The notes under the pieces are model-generated. The model was not told the origin of the DNA, ran no database searches, and saw only the letters and a program-made list of their open reading frames with translations. This document shows, one piece after another, positions 1 through 6,863 of a stretch of DNA of 15,383 nt. The stretch's first letter is position 1. The number at the start of each line of letters is the position of its first letter. A program made the translations under genes and the position numbers. This DNA comes from a bacterium UBA4637 (lineage in GTDB: Bacteria; Bacteroidota; Bacteroidia; Bacteroidales; Bacteroidaceae), in NCBI GenBank assembly GCA_002405875.1, contig DHMR01000002.1, forward strand, positions 1 through 15,383. Reading direction: 5' to 3'.

Positions 1-171
1 TTCAAGGAGTGCAAGAGCGTGAATGCGAGAAGCTATCAGATTGAAAGCGCCGAGGAGATAGACATGGCTTGGTTTGAGGGCGTGAATACCGTGGGCATCT
101 GCGGAGCCACCAGTACGCCGAAATGGTTGATGGAGGAGTGCAAGGAACGTATACTCGAAGATATTGAATAA
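1..171 (+). CDS. ispH: 4-hydroxy-3-methylbut-2-enyl diphosphate reductase, C-terminal end (partial)
   Basis: The frame is open from the first base and ends at TAA 169-171, leaving the last 56 residues of a protein whose start lies outside the window. The visible tail contains YQIES, a tryptophan-phenylalanine pair and then VGICGATSTPKWLMEE. This is the characteristic C-terminal block of IspH, with the last iron-sulfur cysteine in GICGATSTP. IspH is the final enzyme of the MEP isoprenoid pathway, reducing HMBPP to IPP and DMAPP with a [4Fe-4S] cluster in the cytoplasm. It converges on cmk, which is also its neighbour in other Bacteroidales (for example Porphyromonas, from memory). Only the tail can be judged, but the motif is very specific. 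Confidence 0.93.
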   Translation, partial: FKECKSVNARSYQIESAEEIDMAWFEGVNTVGICGATSTPKWLMEECKERILEDIE

Positions 172-199
172 CGACTAAGCAAAATGATAGAATAGAAGC

Positions 200-305
200 T
201 ATAAAACAAAAACAGGTGGTAAATCTTCTCACGAGGACTTACCACCTTCAAAAAACAGTAATTAACTCAAAATTTATAATCTATATCATTACTACCTTGT
301 CATTT
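200..305 (-). ncRNA. candidate small RNA in the ispH-cmk gap
   Basis: A leftward promoter match (311-342) is followed about 60 bases later by a hairpin (214-247) with a T-rich tail. Transcription starting near 305 would therefore give an RNA of roughly 105 nt ending near 200. The two ATG triplets I found on this strand within the stretch run into stop codons after one or two codons, so it would be non-coding. The 3' end would be a stem-loop plus U-rich tail, the usual shape of a bacterial sRNA. The RNA is inferred only from promoter plus terminator. The hairpin could instead simply end the cmk transcript, or help end ispH. Confidence 0.35.
214..247 (-). terminator. intrinsic terminator between ispH and cmk
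   Basis: AGGTGGTAA (214-222) pairs perfectly with TTACCACCT (239-247), giving a 9-bp stem around a 16-base loop that can pair a little further. On the - strand it is followed by a T-rich run (TGTTTTTGTTTTAT), so it fits termination of leftward transcription. On the + strand only an A-rich stretch follows, which makes it a weaker terminator for ispH. Confidence 0.7.
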
Positions 306-310
306 GTTTG

Positions 311-342
311 CAAAAATAAATAAAACATTTCATTTATCCAAA
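311..342 (-). promoter_or_regulatory. Bacteroidetes-type promoter, leftward
   Basis: Read on the - strand there is TTTG (342-339), a spacer of 20 bases, then TATTTTTG (318-311). This matches the Bacteroidetes primary sigma consensus, a -33 TTTG box and a -7 TAnnTTTG box. No gene on this strand lies downstream before the terminator at 214-247. The region is AT-rich, so a chance match is possible. Confidence 0.45.
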
Positions 343-424
343 AACGTTTCACTGAACTGTAACATTCTATCGCCCAACGTATGTAGTTTAACATAAATTA
401 AGCTATGCAAGGTCGTGAATGTTA

Positions 425-1117
425 TTATTCAGCAGCAGCCTTACGATATTGTTCCATCAGCCATTCTTTTTGTTCGGGAATGGTCATGTTGCTGTTGTCG
501 AGTGTGATGGCATCAGCAGCTTTTTTCAGTGGGGATGTTTCACGATGGGTATCTATATAGTCGCGTTCTTCCACATTCTTGAGAATGTCATCGAAATCGG
601 CTGGCATTCCTTTGGCTTGAAGTTCATCATATCGTCGTTGAGCTCTTATATGTGAGCTAGCAGTAACGAAAATCTTCAGTTCGGCATTTGGAAAAACGGT
701 GGTGCCTATGTCGCGGCCGTCCATCACGATGCCCTTTTCTTCGCCCATCTTCTGTTGTTGTGCCACCAAGGTCTCTCTTACGAAAGGTACTGCTGCGATG
801 GGGCTTACATGGCTTGATACTTCTAGTGAGCGAATTTCTTTTTCCACCAACTCGCCGTTGAGATAGCAATCGGGCCGACCTGTGCTTTTATTAAACTTGA
901 ATGAGATGTGAATGTTTGCCATTGCGGGCTTCAATTTCTCTACATCAACACTTCCATCTCCTAAAAAGAGATTGTGGCGCAATGCATAGAGAGTTACCGA
1001 GCGATACATAGCTCCAGTGTCTACGTATACATAACCTATTTCTTTGGCTAGATCTTTTGCCATTGTGCTCTTACCACATGAGGAGTAACCATCGATGGCT
1101 ATTGTAATCTTTTTCAT
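425..1117 (-). CDS. cmk: cytidylate kinase
   Basis: The 230-residue protein has the usual length of bacterial CMP kinase, which phosphorylates CMP and dCMP with ATP in the cytoplasm for pyrimidine nucleotide supply. The N-terminus holds a P-loop of the form GYSSCGKST (residues 10-18). DTGAMYR follows at 33-39, and the strongly conserved [10 protein letters not shown] lies at 134-143, just before the arginine-rich lid region (RAQRRYDEL). The start ATG is the first in frame and places the P-loop at the expected distance from the N-terminus. It lies 26 bases downstream of porQ on the same strand and is probably co-transcribed with it. The porQ-cmk-ispH neighbourhood is shared with other Bacteroidales (established knowledge, from memory). 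Confidence 0.97.
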   Translation of the reverse strand: MKKITIAIDGYSSCGKSTMAKDLAKEIGYVYVDTGAMYRSVTLYALRHNLFLGDGSVDVEKLKPAMANIHISFKFNKSTGRPDCYLNGELVEKEIRSLEVSSHVSPIAAVPFVRETLVAQQQKMGEEKGIVMDGRDIGTTVFPNAELKIFVTASSHIRAQRRYDELQAKGMPADFDDILKNVEERDYIDTHRETSPLKKAADAITLDNSNMTIPEQKEWLMEQYRKAAAE

Positions 1118-1143
1118 TGTTTGTCTATTTTTTATTTGTAATT

Positions 1144-2091
1144 TTATAATCTATATGCTAAGTTGAGGAGAACGCTATTGCTGCTTACATGATATTTACC
1201 GTAAGCTACATTCAATTGAAATCGCTCCAGGTTGATGCCACCTCCTACAGAAAAGCCTGCTCCGTGGCTGCTTCCTTCTCCTTCTGTGTCCGTGATTTTC
1301 ATTTCGTTAGCTCTTCTGAAATTGTAACCTGTACCCACCCAGATGCTTTCTGTGATGAGTAGGTCGGCACCTATCACGGCATGGTCTTTCAGGCTATCGT
1401 GCCAATGGTTGAGGTTGACGAGGGTAGCTGATAGGCGGAAGGGGGTGTTGACGAACCGTTTGCTGACACCTAACTGTAAGTCAATGGGCAGCTTTTCATG
1501 CTCATTGTTGAAGGTTTTCAACTGTCCACCCAGATTCTTTGCCACGCACGACACCGACCATTCATAATCTGGGTCATAGTAATTGACGCCCAGGTCCACG
1601 GCCATAGCAATGGAATTGTAACTGCCAATATATGATGTGATAAATTTGGCTGTGATTCCACCAACGAAATTTTTGCCCATCATGTATGAGAAATAGCCAG
1701 CGAAACTCAAGTCCTTGGCGGAGAAATCTCCCAGGGAGTTGTTGTTCTCATCCGTTTGCTTTATCGTACCATAATCCACATATTGTGCAGAAACTGCCCA
1801 TGAAGCCTTTTCCTTGACAATGCGGTTGAATGATGCCGAGGCGGTGTTGACTCCCGACATGTAATTCATGTAGTTTAAGTTGATGGTCTTGTCGCTCACT
1901 GACGCCAATAGTGCCGGATTGTTGAATATGAAGGTTTCATCATCTTCGATCAAGGTGATGTTATCTCCTCCGATTGCTGCAGCATGAGCACTCACAGGTA
2001 ATCTCAGAAAGTTATATCCAGTTTGGCTCTCTTGTGCGTTAATATTTGTTGCCAAAATTGCCAATAGGACCGAAAAACCAACTTTTTTCAT
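1144..2091 (-). CDS. porQ: type IX secretion system protein PorQ
   Basis: The predicted protein of 315 residues begins [20 protein letters not shown], a clean signal peptide ending near NAQ. It continues with beta-rich, alternating segments and a C-terminus (LLNLAYRL) typical of an outer-membrane barrel. The opening [18 protein letters not shown] and the '[11 protein letters not shown]' block are what I recognise as PorQ, an FadL/PorV-like barrel of the T9SS that helps hold the PorZ/PorU/PorV attachment complex. The frame stays open to a TTG at 2154. ATG 2091 is preferred because it starts the signal peptide and because a -7 promoter box (2113-2120) lies between the two. Its position directly before cmk supports the call. 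The alternative is another PorV/PorQ-like barrel. Confidence 0.85.
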   Translation of the reverse strand: MKKVGFSVLLAILATNINAQESQTGYNFLRLPVSAHAAAIGGDNITLIEDDETFIFNNPALLASVSDKTINLNYMNYMSGVNTASASFNRIVKEKASWAVSAQYVDYGTIKQTDENNNSLGDFSAKDLSFAGYFSYMMGKNFVGGITAKFITSYIGSYNSIAMAVDLGVNYYDPDYEWSVSCVAKNLGGQLKTFNNEHEKLPIDLQLGVSKRFVNTPFRLSATLVNLNHWHDSLKDHAVIGADLLITESIWVGTGYNFRRANEMKITDTEGEGSSHGAGFSVGGGINLERFQLNVAYGKYHVSSNSVLLNLAYRL

Positions 2092-2112
2092 TATATTTCT
2101 CAAAATCTTTTG

Positions 2113-2120
2113 CAAAGATA
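2113..2120 (-). promoter_or_regulatory. porQ: -7 box of the porQ-cmk promoter
   Basis: The - strand reads TATCTTTG here, a full match to TAnnTTTG, 21 bases before the porQ ATG. No convincing -33 TTTG is present at the usual distance, so the promoter may be weak or activator-dependent. Confidence 0.5.
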
Positions 2121-2237
2121 CAGCTTTTTTCAAGAATAAGCAGTAATTTTGCAATGTTTTCGTTGATATTAACGGAATGAAACAAGAATTATTGCAGTTT
2201 TAAGCTGCAAAATATATAAGAATAAGGATATAGAATT

Positions 2238-2975
2238 GTGGAAATAAAGAAATCACAGAATGCTCAGTTGGAGGACAAGCGAATTACGTTTTTCTTGCTT
2301 GGTTTACTCTTGGCATTTTCGCTCCTCTTTGTGGGATTGCAATATTCCAACGGCCCGCAAGGGGATGACGACGCGGCTCAGGATATGGAAGACTTGGCGC
2401 AAGACTTGGAAATGTCTGCACCCCAAGACCAAAAGGATATGGTGTCGGCTGAGGCTGCAGCCGCTGCTCCTGCCTCCAAGGCTATCACCCAGCAAGTGAA
2501 GGCCGCAGAGAAGGCGGAGAACGCTCCCCAGAAAATCAGCACAACCACGAGTCAGTTGGTCATAGGAGATGGCTCTGGCGTAGTGGATGGTGCAAATGTG
2601 AAGGAGGCTGCTCCAGAGACGGCGGTGGACAACTCTAATCCCAACGCTTTGGCTGAGGCACCCATTGTGTTTACCGTGGTGCAGAAAATCCCGGAGTTCC
2701 CGGGTGGATGGTCTGCCTACATGCAATGGCTCACCAAAAACTTAAAGTATCCTCCAGCTGCTCAAAAAAACAAGATACAAGGTACGGTGGTTGTGTCGTT
2801 CATTGTCAACAAGGATGGAAGTGTTGCCAATGTGCGTGTGAGCACGTCGGTAGATCCTTTGCTCGACAACGAGGCGCTGCGTGTGATGAAGATGATGCCT
2901 AAGTGGAAACCGGGTATCGACAAGAATAAGGTATGTCGCACGATGATTGCCGTACCAGTGGTGTTTGCTCTGTAA
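2238..2975 (+). CDS. TonB family energy transducer
   Basis: The 245-residue protein has the layout of Bacteroidetes TonB. A short charged N-terminus (MEIKKSQNAQLEDKR) precedes one membrane helix (about residues 16-35), then a long Ala/Gln/Asp-rich periplasmic linker (about 40-140), then a TonB_C domain (about 150-245). The domain contains PEFPGGWSAYMQWL, LKYPPAAQ, GTVVVSFIVNKDGSV and a PKWKPG turn. It would carry the proton-motive energy of ExbB/ExbD to outer-membrane receptors. The start is GTG at 2238, and no ATG occurs before the membrane segment. The linker is not proline-rich like the Escherichia coli protein. It is followed after 27 bases by the polyprenyl synthase gene, suggesting an operon. 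Which receptors it serves cannot be told. Confidence 0.92.
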   Translation: MEIKKSQNAQLEDKRITFFLLGLLLAFSLLFVGLQYSNGPQGDDDAAQDMEDLAQDLEMSAPQDQKDMVSAEAAAAAPASKAITQQVKAAEKAENAPQKISTTTSQLVIGDGSGVVDGANVKEAAPETAVDNSNPNALAEAPIVFTVVQKIPEFPGGWSAYMQWLTKNLKYPPAAQKNKIQGTVVVSFIVNKDGSVANVRVSTSVDPLLDNEALRVMKMMPKWKPGIDKNKVCRTMIAVPVVFAL

Positions 2976-3002
2976 AATTATAAATTTAAATACTAATTTA
3001 AT

Positions 3003-3977
3003 ATGAAGACTGCAGATGAAATCTTAAGCATGGTGAACGATTTCTTGGCAAACCTGCCATACAATCGTAAACCAAGTTCTTTATACGAGCCCATTAAGTA
3101 TGTGCTCTCGATGGGAGGCAAGCGCATCCGTCCTACTCTGATGCTCTTGGCTTACAATCTTTTCAAGGAAGACCCAGAGAAAATTTTGATGAATGCCGTA
3201 GGATTGGAGACTTATCACAACTATACATTGTTGCACGACGACTTGATGGACAATGCCGACTTGCGTCGTGGGCATGAAACCGTTCATAAGAAATGGAATG
3301 CCAATACTGCCATTCTATCGGGCGACAGCATGCTTGTGTTGGCATACGAACGCATGGCTCAGTGTGATGACAAGCACCTCTCAAAGGTATTGAAACTCTT
3401 CACCACGACTGCCTTGGAAATAGGTGAAGGACAGCAGTACGACATGGAGTTTGAAACTCGTGATGACGTGAAGGAAGAGGAATACATTGAGATGATTCGT
3501 CTGAAAACCAGTGTACTCTTGGCTTGTGCCTTAAAGATTGGTGCCATCCTCGCCGATGCTTCCGAGCAAGATGCCGACAATCTCTATAAGTTTGGTGAGC
3601 AGATTGGTTTGGCGTTCCAGTTGCAAGACGATTATTTGGATGTGTATGGTGACACGAAGGTGTTTGGTAAGGAGATTGGTGGCGACATCACATCCAATAA
3701 AAAAACTTTTATGCTCATTAATGCCTTTAATCACGCAGATGCAACCCAACTAGCAGAATTGAAAAAGTGGGTGGCAGCTAAGGATTTCGACCGTAAGGAG
3801 AAAGTGGCTTCCGTTACGCGTCTCTATAATGAAATAGGTATCGACAAGATGGCTCAAGACAAAATTGCTTACTATTTCGAACAAAGCAAGAAATATCTTG
3901 ATGCAGTCGGCGTGAGTGCAGATCGCAAGGCCGAACTCCAGAAGTATGCCCAGAAAATGATGAAAAGACAATACTGA
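3003..3977 (+). CDS. trans-isoprenyl (polyprenyl) diphosphate synthase
   Basis: A complete 324-residue class I prenyltransferase, condensing IPP with an allylic diphosphate in the cytoplasm. Visible blocks are GGKRIRP (38-44), the first aspartate-rich motif HDDLMD (Asp79, Asp80, Asp83), GEGQQYDME (141-149), RLKTS (166-170) and the second aspartate-rich motif QDDYLD (Asp209, Asp210, Asp213). The first motif is DDxxD without the two-residue insertion of bacterial farnesyl synthases, and Tyr74 lies five residues upstream. By the usual rules this favours a short-chain (C15-C20) product, though that is an inference. It sits between tonB and tatD, with the tatD start overlapping its stop by one base (TGATG). 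Homologues are variously annotated as farnesyl, geranylgeranyl or octaprenyl synthase, so no symbol is given. Confidence 0.93.
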   Translation: MKTADEILSMVNDFLANLPYNRKPSSLYEPIKYVLSMGGKRIRPTLMLLAYNLFKEDPEKILMNAVGLETYHNYTLLHDDLMDNADLRRGHETVHKKWNANTAILSGDSMLVLAYERMAQCDDKHLSKVLKLFTTTALEIGEGQQYDMEFETRDDVKEEEYIEMIRLKTSVLLACALKIGAILADASEQDADNLYKFGEQIGLAFQLQDDYLDVYGDTKVFGKEIGGDITSNKKTFMLINAFNHADATQLAELKKWVAAKDFDRKEKVASVTRLYNEIGIDKMAQDKIAYYFEQSKKYLDAVGVSADRKAELQKYAQKMMKRQY

Positions 3978-4834
3978 TGATTGATATAATAGATACTCAT
4001 ACACATCTCGATGCCGAGGAGTTTGACGAGGATAGAGCGGAAGCTTTCGCTCGTGCCAAGGAGGCTGGGGTAGGCAAGGTGTTCTTGCCTGCCATTGATG
4101 TGAAAACCACCCATGCCGTCTTGGAGTTGAGCCGCCAATATCCAGGTTATGCCTATCCGATGATAGGATTGCACCCTGAGGAGGTGAAGGCTGATTGGAA
4201 GGAACAACTGGCGGAGCTTCGAAAAATTCTTGAATCCCATTTCGTTGACTCGGATTTAGTTAAAAATGACTCTTGCGTGCAAAATGCGTGCAAGGGAAGA
4301 AAACTCTCCGACTTTATAGCGATAGGTGAGGTGGGCCTCGATTACTATTGGAGCCGTGAGTTTGAGCACGAGCAGTTGGAGGCTTTCGAGGAACAGGTGA
4401 AATGGTCGGTGGAGACACAACTCCCCTTGATGATTCATTGCCGAAAGGGCCAGAACGAGATGGTGCATCTGCTGCGTCTATATGAGAAAGACCTTCCTGG
4501 GGGCGTGTTCCATTGCTTCACAGGCAACCAGAAGGAGGCGGAGGAATTGTTGACTTTTGATAAGTTCGTGTTGGGCGTGGGTGGCGTATCTACCTTCAAG
4601 AGTAGTCATCTGCGTGAGGATTTGCCAGCTGTTGTTCCGATGGATCGCATAGTGCTAGAGACGGATAGCCCCTACATGGCTCCCGTTCCTTATCGAGGCA
4701 AGCGCAACGAGAGCGCCTTCGTCGTGGAGGTGCTCAAGACCTTGGCAAAGGCATATGGGGTTGCGGAGGAAGCGTTGGCGGAGCAAACCAACAAAACGGT
4801 AGAAAAGGTATTCCCACTCCTTAAAGAAATATAA
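3977..4834 (+). CDS. tatD: TatD family metal-dependent hydrolase (putative DNase)
   Basis: A 285-residue TIM-barrel hydrolase of the TatD family. The metal ligands are visible in order: HxH in DTHTHLD (His8, His10), Glu118 in IGEVGLDYY, His154 in MIHCRKG, His179 in FHCFTG and Asp230 in LETDSPY. Family members are Mg-dependent 3'-5' exonucleases or DNases, and the exact substrate here is unknown. The start codon shares one base with the stop of the polyprenyl synthase gene, so translation is probably coupled. It is about 20-25 residues longer than usual. The extra part (about residues 88-111, just before the GEVGLDYY strand) includes NDSCVQNACKGRK, whose codons contain a short tandem repeat. 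The insertion should lie on a surface loop, since all ligands remain in register. Confidence 0.93.
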   Translation: MIDIIDTHTHLDAEEFDEDRAEAFARAKEAGVGKVFLPAIDVKTTHAVLELSRQYPGYAYPMIGLHPEEVKADWKEQLAELRKILESHFVDSDLVKNDSCVQNACKGRKLSDFIAIGEVGLDYYWSREFEHEQLEAFEEQVKWSVETQLPLMIHCRKGQNEMVHLLRLYEKDLPGGVFHCFTGNQKEAEELLTFDKFVLGVGGVSTFKSSHLREDLPAVVPMDRIVLETDSPYMAPVPYRGKRNESAFVVEVLKTLAKAYGVAEEALAEQTNKTVEKVFPLLKEI

Positions 4835-4873
4835 AAAAAACGACGAAAGTATGGTATTTCGGAGAAAAAGCGA

Positions 4874-4881
4874 TACTTTTG
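4874..4881 (+). promoter_or_regulatory. -7 box upstream of tRNA-Ser
   Basis: TACTTTTG matches TAnnTTTG, 60 bases before the tRNA. The expected -33 position (about 4851-4854) matches poorly. AAAGTAT (4846-4852) and ATACTTT (4873-4879) around it form an inverted repeat that could also act as the weak end of the tatD transcript. Confidence 0.4.
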
Positions 4882-4941
4882 CATTCCGAAACTGCGAGGG
4901 TGTTATTTATTCACGCAGTGAAAGAAGTTTCTTCGAAGTAT

Positions 4942-5029
4942 GGAAAGGTGCTCGAGTGGCTGAAGAGGCACGCCTGGAAAGCGTGTAACCGGCAAAACCG
5001 GTTCGGGGGTTCGAATCCCCCTCTTTCCG
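4942..5029 (+). tRNA. tRNA-Ser(GGA)
   Basis: The 88-base gene folds as a class II tRNA. The acceptor arm is GGAAAGG with TCTTTCC (last pair G-U) and discriminator G at 5029. The anticodon stem is CACGC/GCGTG with loop CTGGAAA, so the anticodon is GGA. A long variable arm is built on AACCGG/CCGGTT, and the T arm is GGGGG-TTCGAAT-CCCCC. The long variable arm and GGA anticodon identify serine (UCC/UCU codons). The 3' CCA is not encoded. It lies only 25 bases before exbB on the same strand. Confidence 0.97.
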
Positions 5030-5054
5030 CTTTTGTATATATATAATAAGGTAT

Positions 5055-5768
5055 ATGAAGAAAAATACAGCTATTGCACGTTTTGCAATATTGGTTTTCA
5101 TGTTTGTATGTTCTCTGCCTATGATGGCGCAAGATGAGAACATGGGATTTCATCAAGCTCTTAAGACAAAGTTTATTGAGGGTAACGCAGGCTTTATGTC
5201 TCTCGTTGCCATCGCCTTGATAGTGGGCCTTGCCTTCTGTATTGAGCGCATCATCTATCTCAGTCTTTCTGAAATCAATGCCAAGCAATTGATGCAGAAC
5301 ATTGATGAGAAGGTGAAGGCTGGTGATGTGGAAGCTGCGAAGACGCTTTGTCGCAATACCCGTGGACCTGTGGCTTCCATCTGTTATCAGGGCTTGATGC
5401 ACATCGACGAAAAACTCGATGACATCGAACGCTCTGTGGGGGGCTATGGTACTGTTCAGGCTGCCAACTTGGAAAAAGGCTGTTCTTGGATCAAGCTCTT
5501 CATCGCCATGGCTCCTTCCCTCGGATTCTTGGGAACGGTGATTGGTATGGTGATGGCCTTCGACCAGATTCAACAGGCAGGCGACATCAGTCCTACCATC
5601 GTGGCATCGGGTATGAAGGTCGCCTTGATTACCACCATCTTTGGTATCATCGTGGCTCTCATCTTGCAGGTGTTCTATAATTACATCATCTCCAAGGTAG
5701 AACATCTTACCAGCCAAATGGAAGAATCGGCTGTAACTTTGATGGACATCATCGCTAAAAGCAAATAA
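5055..5768 (+). CDS. exbB: MotA/TolQ/ExbB family proton channel protein
   Basis: The 237-residue protein starts with a hydrophobic N-terminus that looks like a signal peptide (residues 1-25, ending MMAQ). A membrane helix follows at about 46-67, then a cytoplasmic helical domain (about 70-145), then two more helices (about 146-169 and 185-210). The signature APSLGFLGTVIGMVMAF (153-169) and the ALITTIFGIIVAL segment carry the conserved threonines that line the ExbB/TolQ proton path. It forms the pentameric inner-membrane channel that works with ExbD and TonB. The next gene starts 3 bases after its stop, the head of a four-gene operon. ATG 5055 has an AAGG just upstream. It could be named TolQ, but two ExbD genes follow and no tolA/tolB/pal, so ExbB is preferred. 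Confidence 0.93.
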   Translation: MKKNTAIARFAILVFMFVCSLPMMAQDENMGFHQALKTKFIEGNAGFMSLVAIALIVGLAFCIERIIYLSLSEINAKQLMQNIDEKVKAGDVEAAKTLCRNTRGPVASICYQGLMHIDEKLDDIERSVGGYGTVQAANLEKGCSWIKLFIAMAPSLGFLGTVIGMVMAFDQIQQAGDISPTIVASGMKVALITTIFGIIVALILQVFYNYIISKVEHLTSQMEESAVTLMDIIAKSK

Positions 5769-5771
5769 AAG

Positions 5772-6278
5772 ATGAAGCAATTGTTTGATTTTCGAAAGAA
5801 ATCGGCAGAGAAAATCTCTCAGCAGATATTCTACGTCATGATAGCCTTGGCGGTCATTGTGTTCGCCTTGTTCTTTTTGGTGGGCTATGACATGCCTTTC
5901 GAAGAGAATCCTGACTTCAATGCTCCGCTATTCACCGATGTTCTGATTGCACTGATGTGGATTTTCTTGGTTGTGGGTGTCGGCTTGGCCATCTATTCTA
6001 TGGTCAAGGATTATCGTGGCAGCAAGTCAGAGGCCGAGGTCAATGGTGTTCCTGTGCGTCGCATTTTTCGCTTTACGTGGCTGGGTACACTCCTAGCCTT
6101 GATACTGACCTTTGTGCTGGGATCTTCAGCCCCGATGCTCATCAATGGCGAGCATTATGCTGATTGGGTTTGGCTTAAACTGTCCGACATGTTTGTCGTC
6201 ACGTCTATCATCATGTTGTTGGCAGGAATTGGTGCCGTGATATTTGGTGCCACTAGATATATTAGAAAAACAAAGTAA
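5772..6278 (+). CDS. four-helix membrane protein of the ExbB/ExbD operon
   Basis: A 168-residue integral membrane protein with four likely helices (about residues 19-38, 54-76, 100-118 and 138-160), a positively charged N-terminus (RKKSAEK) and a positively charged C-terminus (RYIRKTK). Both ends are probably cytoplasmic. I do not recognise a domain with a known function. It is packed 3 bases after exbB and 3 bases before the first exbD, so it is almost certainly co-translated with them. A protein of this type sits at the same place in related Bacteroidales clusters (from memory). A role as accessory or assembly subunit of the proton channel is an inference from position only. Confidence 0.85.
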   Translation: MKQLFDFRKKSAEKISQQIFYVMIALAVIVFALFFLVGYDMPFEENPDFNAPLFTDVLIALMWIFLVVGVGLAIYSMVKDYRGSKSEAEVNGVPVRRIFRFTWLGTLLALILTFVLGSSAPMLINGEHYADWVWLKLSDMFVVTSIIMLLAGIGAVIFGATRYIRKTK

Positions 6279-6281
6279 ATC

Positions 6282-6863
6282 ATGTTGATAAAGAGGAAAA
6301 GACACGAGACTCCAGGATTGAATACCACTTCTACGGCCGATATTTCGTTCATGCTGTTGATATTCTTCCTTGTCACCACATCCATGGATGTGGATAAGGG
6401 ATTGTCGCGTCAACTCCCGTCCCCGGAACCTCAGAAGAAGGAACAACAAGAGTCGGTGGTGGACAAGGGCACCTTGATGGCTCTGCACCTTACGGCGGGC
6501 GATACCTTGCTGGTCAACGATAAGCCTACCCAAATAGGACAGTTGAAGGACGAGGTGATTCGTTTCGTTCATCGCTTAGGCTCCAAGCATCTTATCTCCA
6601 TAGAGAGTGACCGAGACACCAACTACAGTCTCTATTTTCAGATGCAAAATCAGTTGATGGAAGCCTATGGGGAACTCCGCAACGAGGTGGCACAAAAAAA
6701 ATATGGCAGGGACTATTCTGCCTTGACCCAACCCCAGAAAGAGAAGGTGCGTAAGGCTTGTCCACAGCGTATCACCGAGTCGTATGCCAATGCCATGGCT
6801 CATGAGGATAAGAGCATTGATGCCAATGCTGAGGAAAAACAAGAGAAAGGAGGCGACCAATGA
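6282..6863 (+). CDS. exbD: ExbD/TolR family biopolymer transporter (first copy)
   Basis: A 193-residue protein with the ExbD plan. A short basic cytoplasmic tail (MLIKRKRHETPGLNTTS) leads into one membrane helix beginning TADISFMLLIFFLVTT, then a periplasmic domain. Asp20 at the start of the helix corresponds to the essential proton-carrying aspartate of ExbD/TolR. The periplasmic part is longer than in E. coli ExbD (about 140 residues). It has a charged extension (about residues 130-193) ending in an Asp/Glu/Lys-rich tail that holds no recognised motif. It sits inside the operon: 3 bases after the 4-TM gene and overlapping the next exbD by ATGA. It is predicted to work with ExbB and TonB. 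Confidence 0.92.
   Translation: MLIKRKRHETPGLNTTSTADISFMLLIFFLVTTSMDVDKGLSRQLPSPEPQKKEQQESVVDKGTLMALHLTAGDTLLVNDKPTQIGQLKDEVIRFVHRLGSKHLISIESDRDTNYSLYFQMQNQLMEAYGELRNEVAQKKYGRDYSALTQPQKEKVRKACPQRITESYANAMAHEDKSIDANAEEKQEKGGDQ
6846..6853 (+). promoter_or_regulatory. strong Shine-Dalgarno for the second exbD
   Basis: AAAGGAGG lies inside the 3' end of the first exbD and 6 bases before ATG 6860 (9 before ATG 6863). Bacteroidetes genes mostly lack such sites, so it may secure translation of the overlapping gene. It also simply encodes Lys-Gly-Gly at the end of the first ExbD. Confidence 0.5.

Noticed and set aside
2092..2154. Longer porQ reading frame starting at TTG 2154
   Set aside because: The extension would hide the signal peptide and would have to be translated through the promoter box at 2113-2120.
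2192..2210. TTGCAG/CTGCAA hairpin before tonB as a riboswitch
   Set aside because: A single 6-7 bp stem with no other conserved structure; no known riboswitch class is recognisable.
4911..5780. Long - strand open frame of 289 codons opposite tRNA-Ser and exbB
   Set aside because: It is the antisense of clear genes and runs through the tRNA; its His/Asp/Arg-rich product has no domain.
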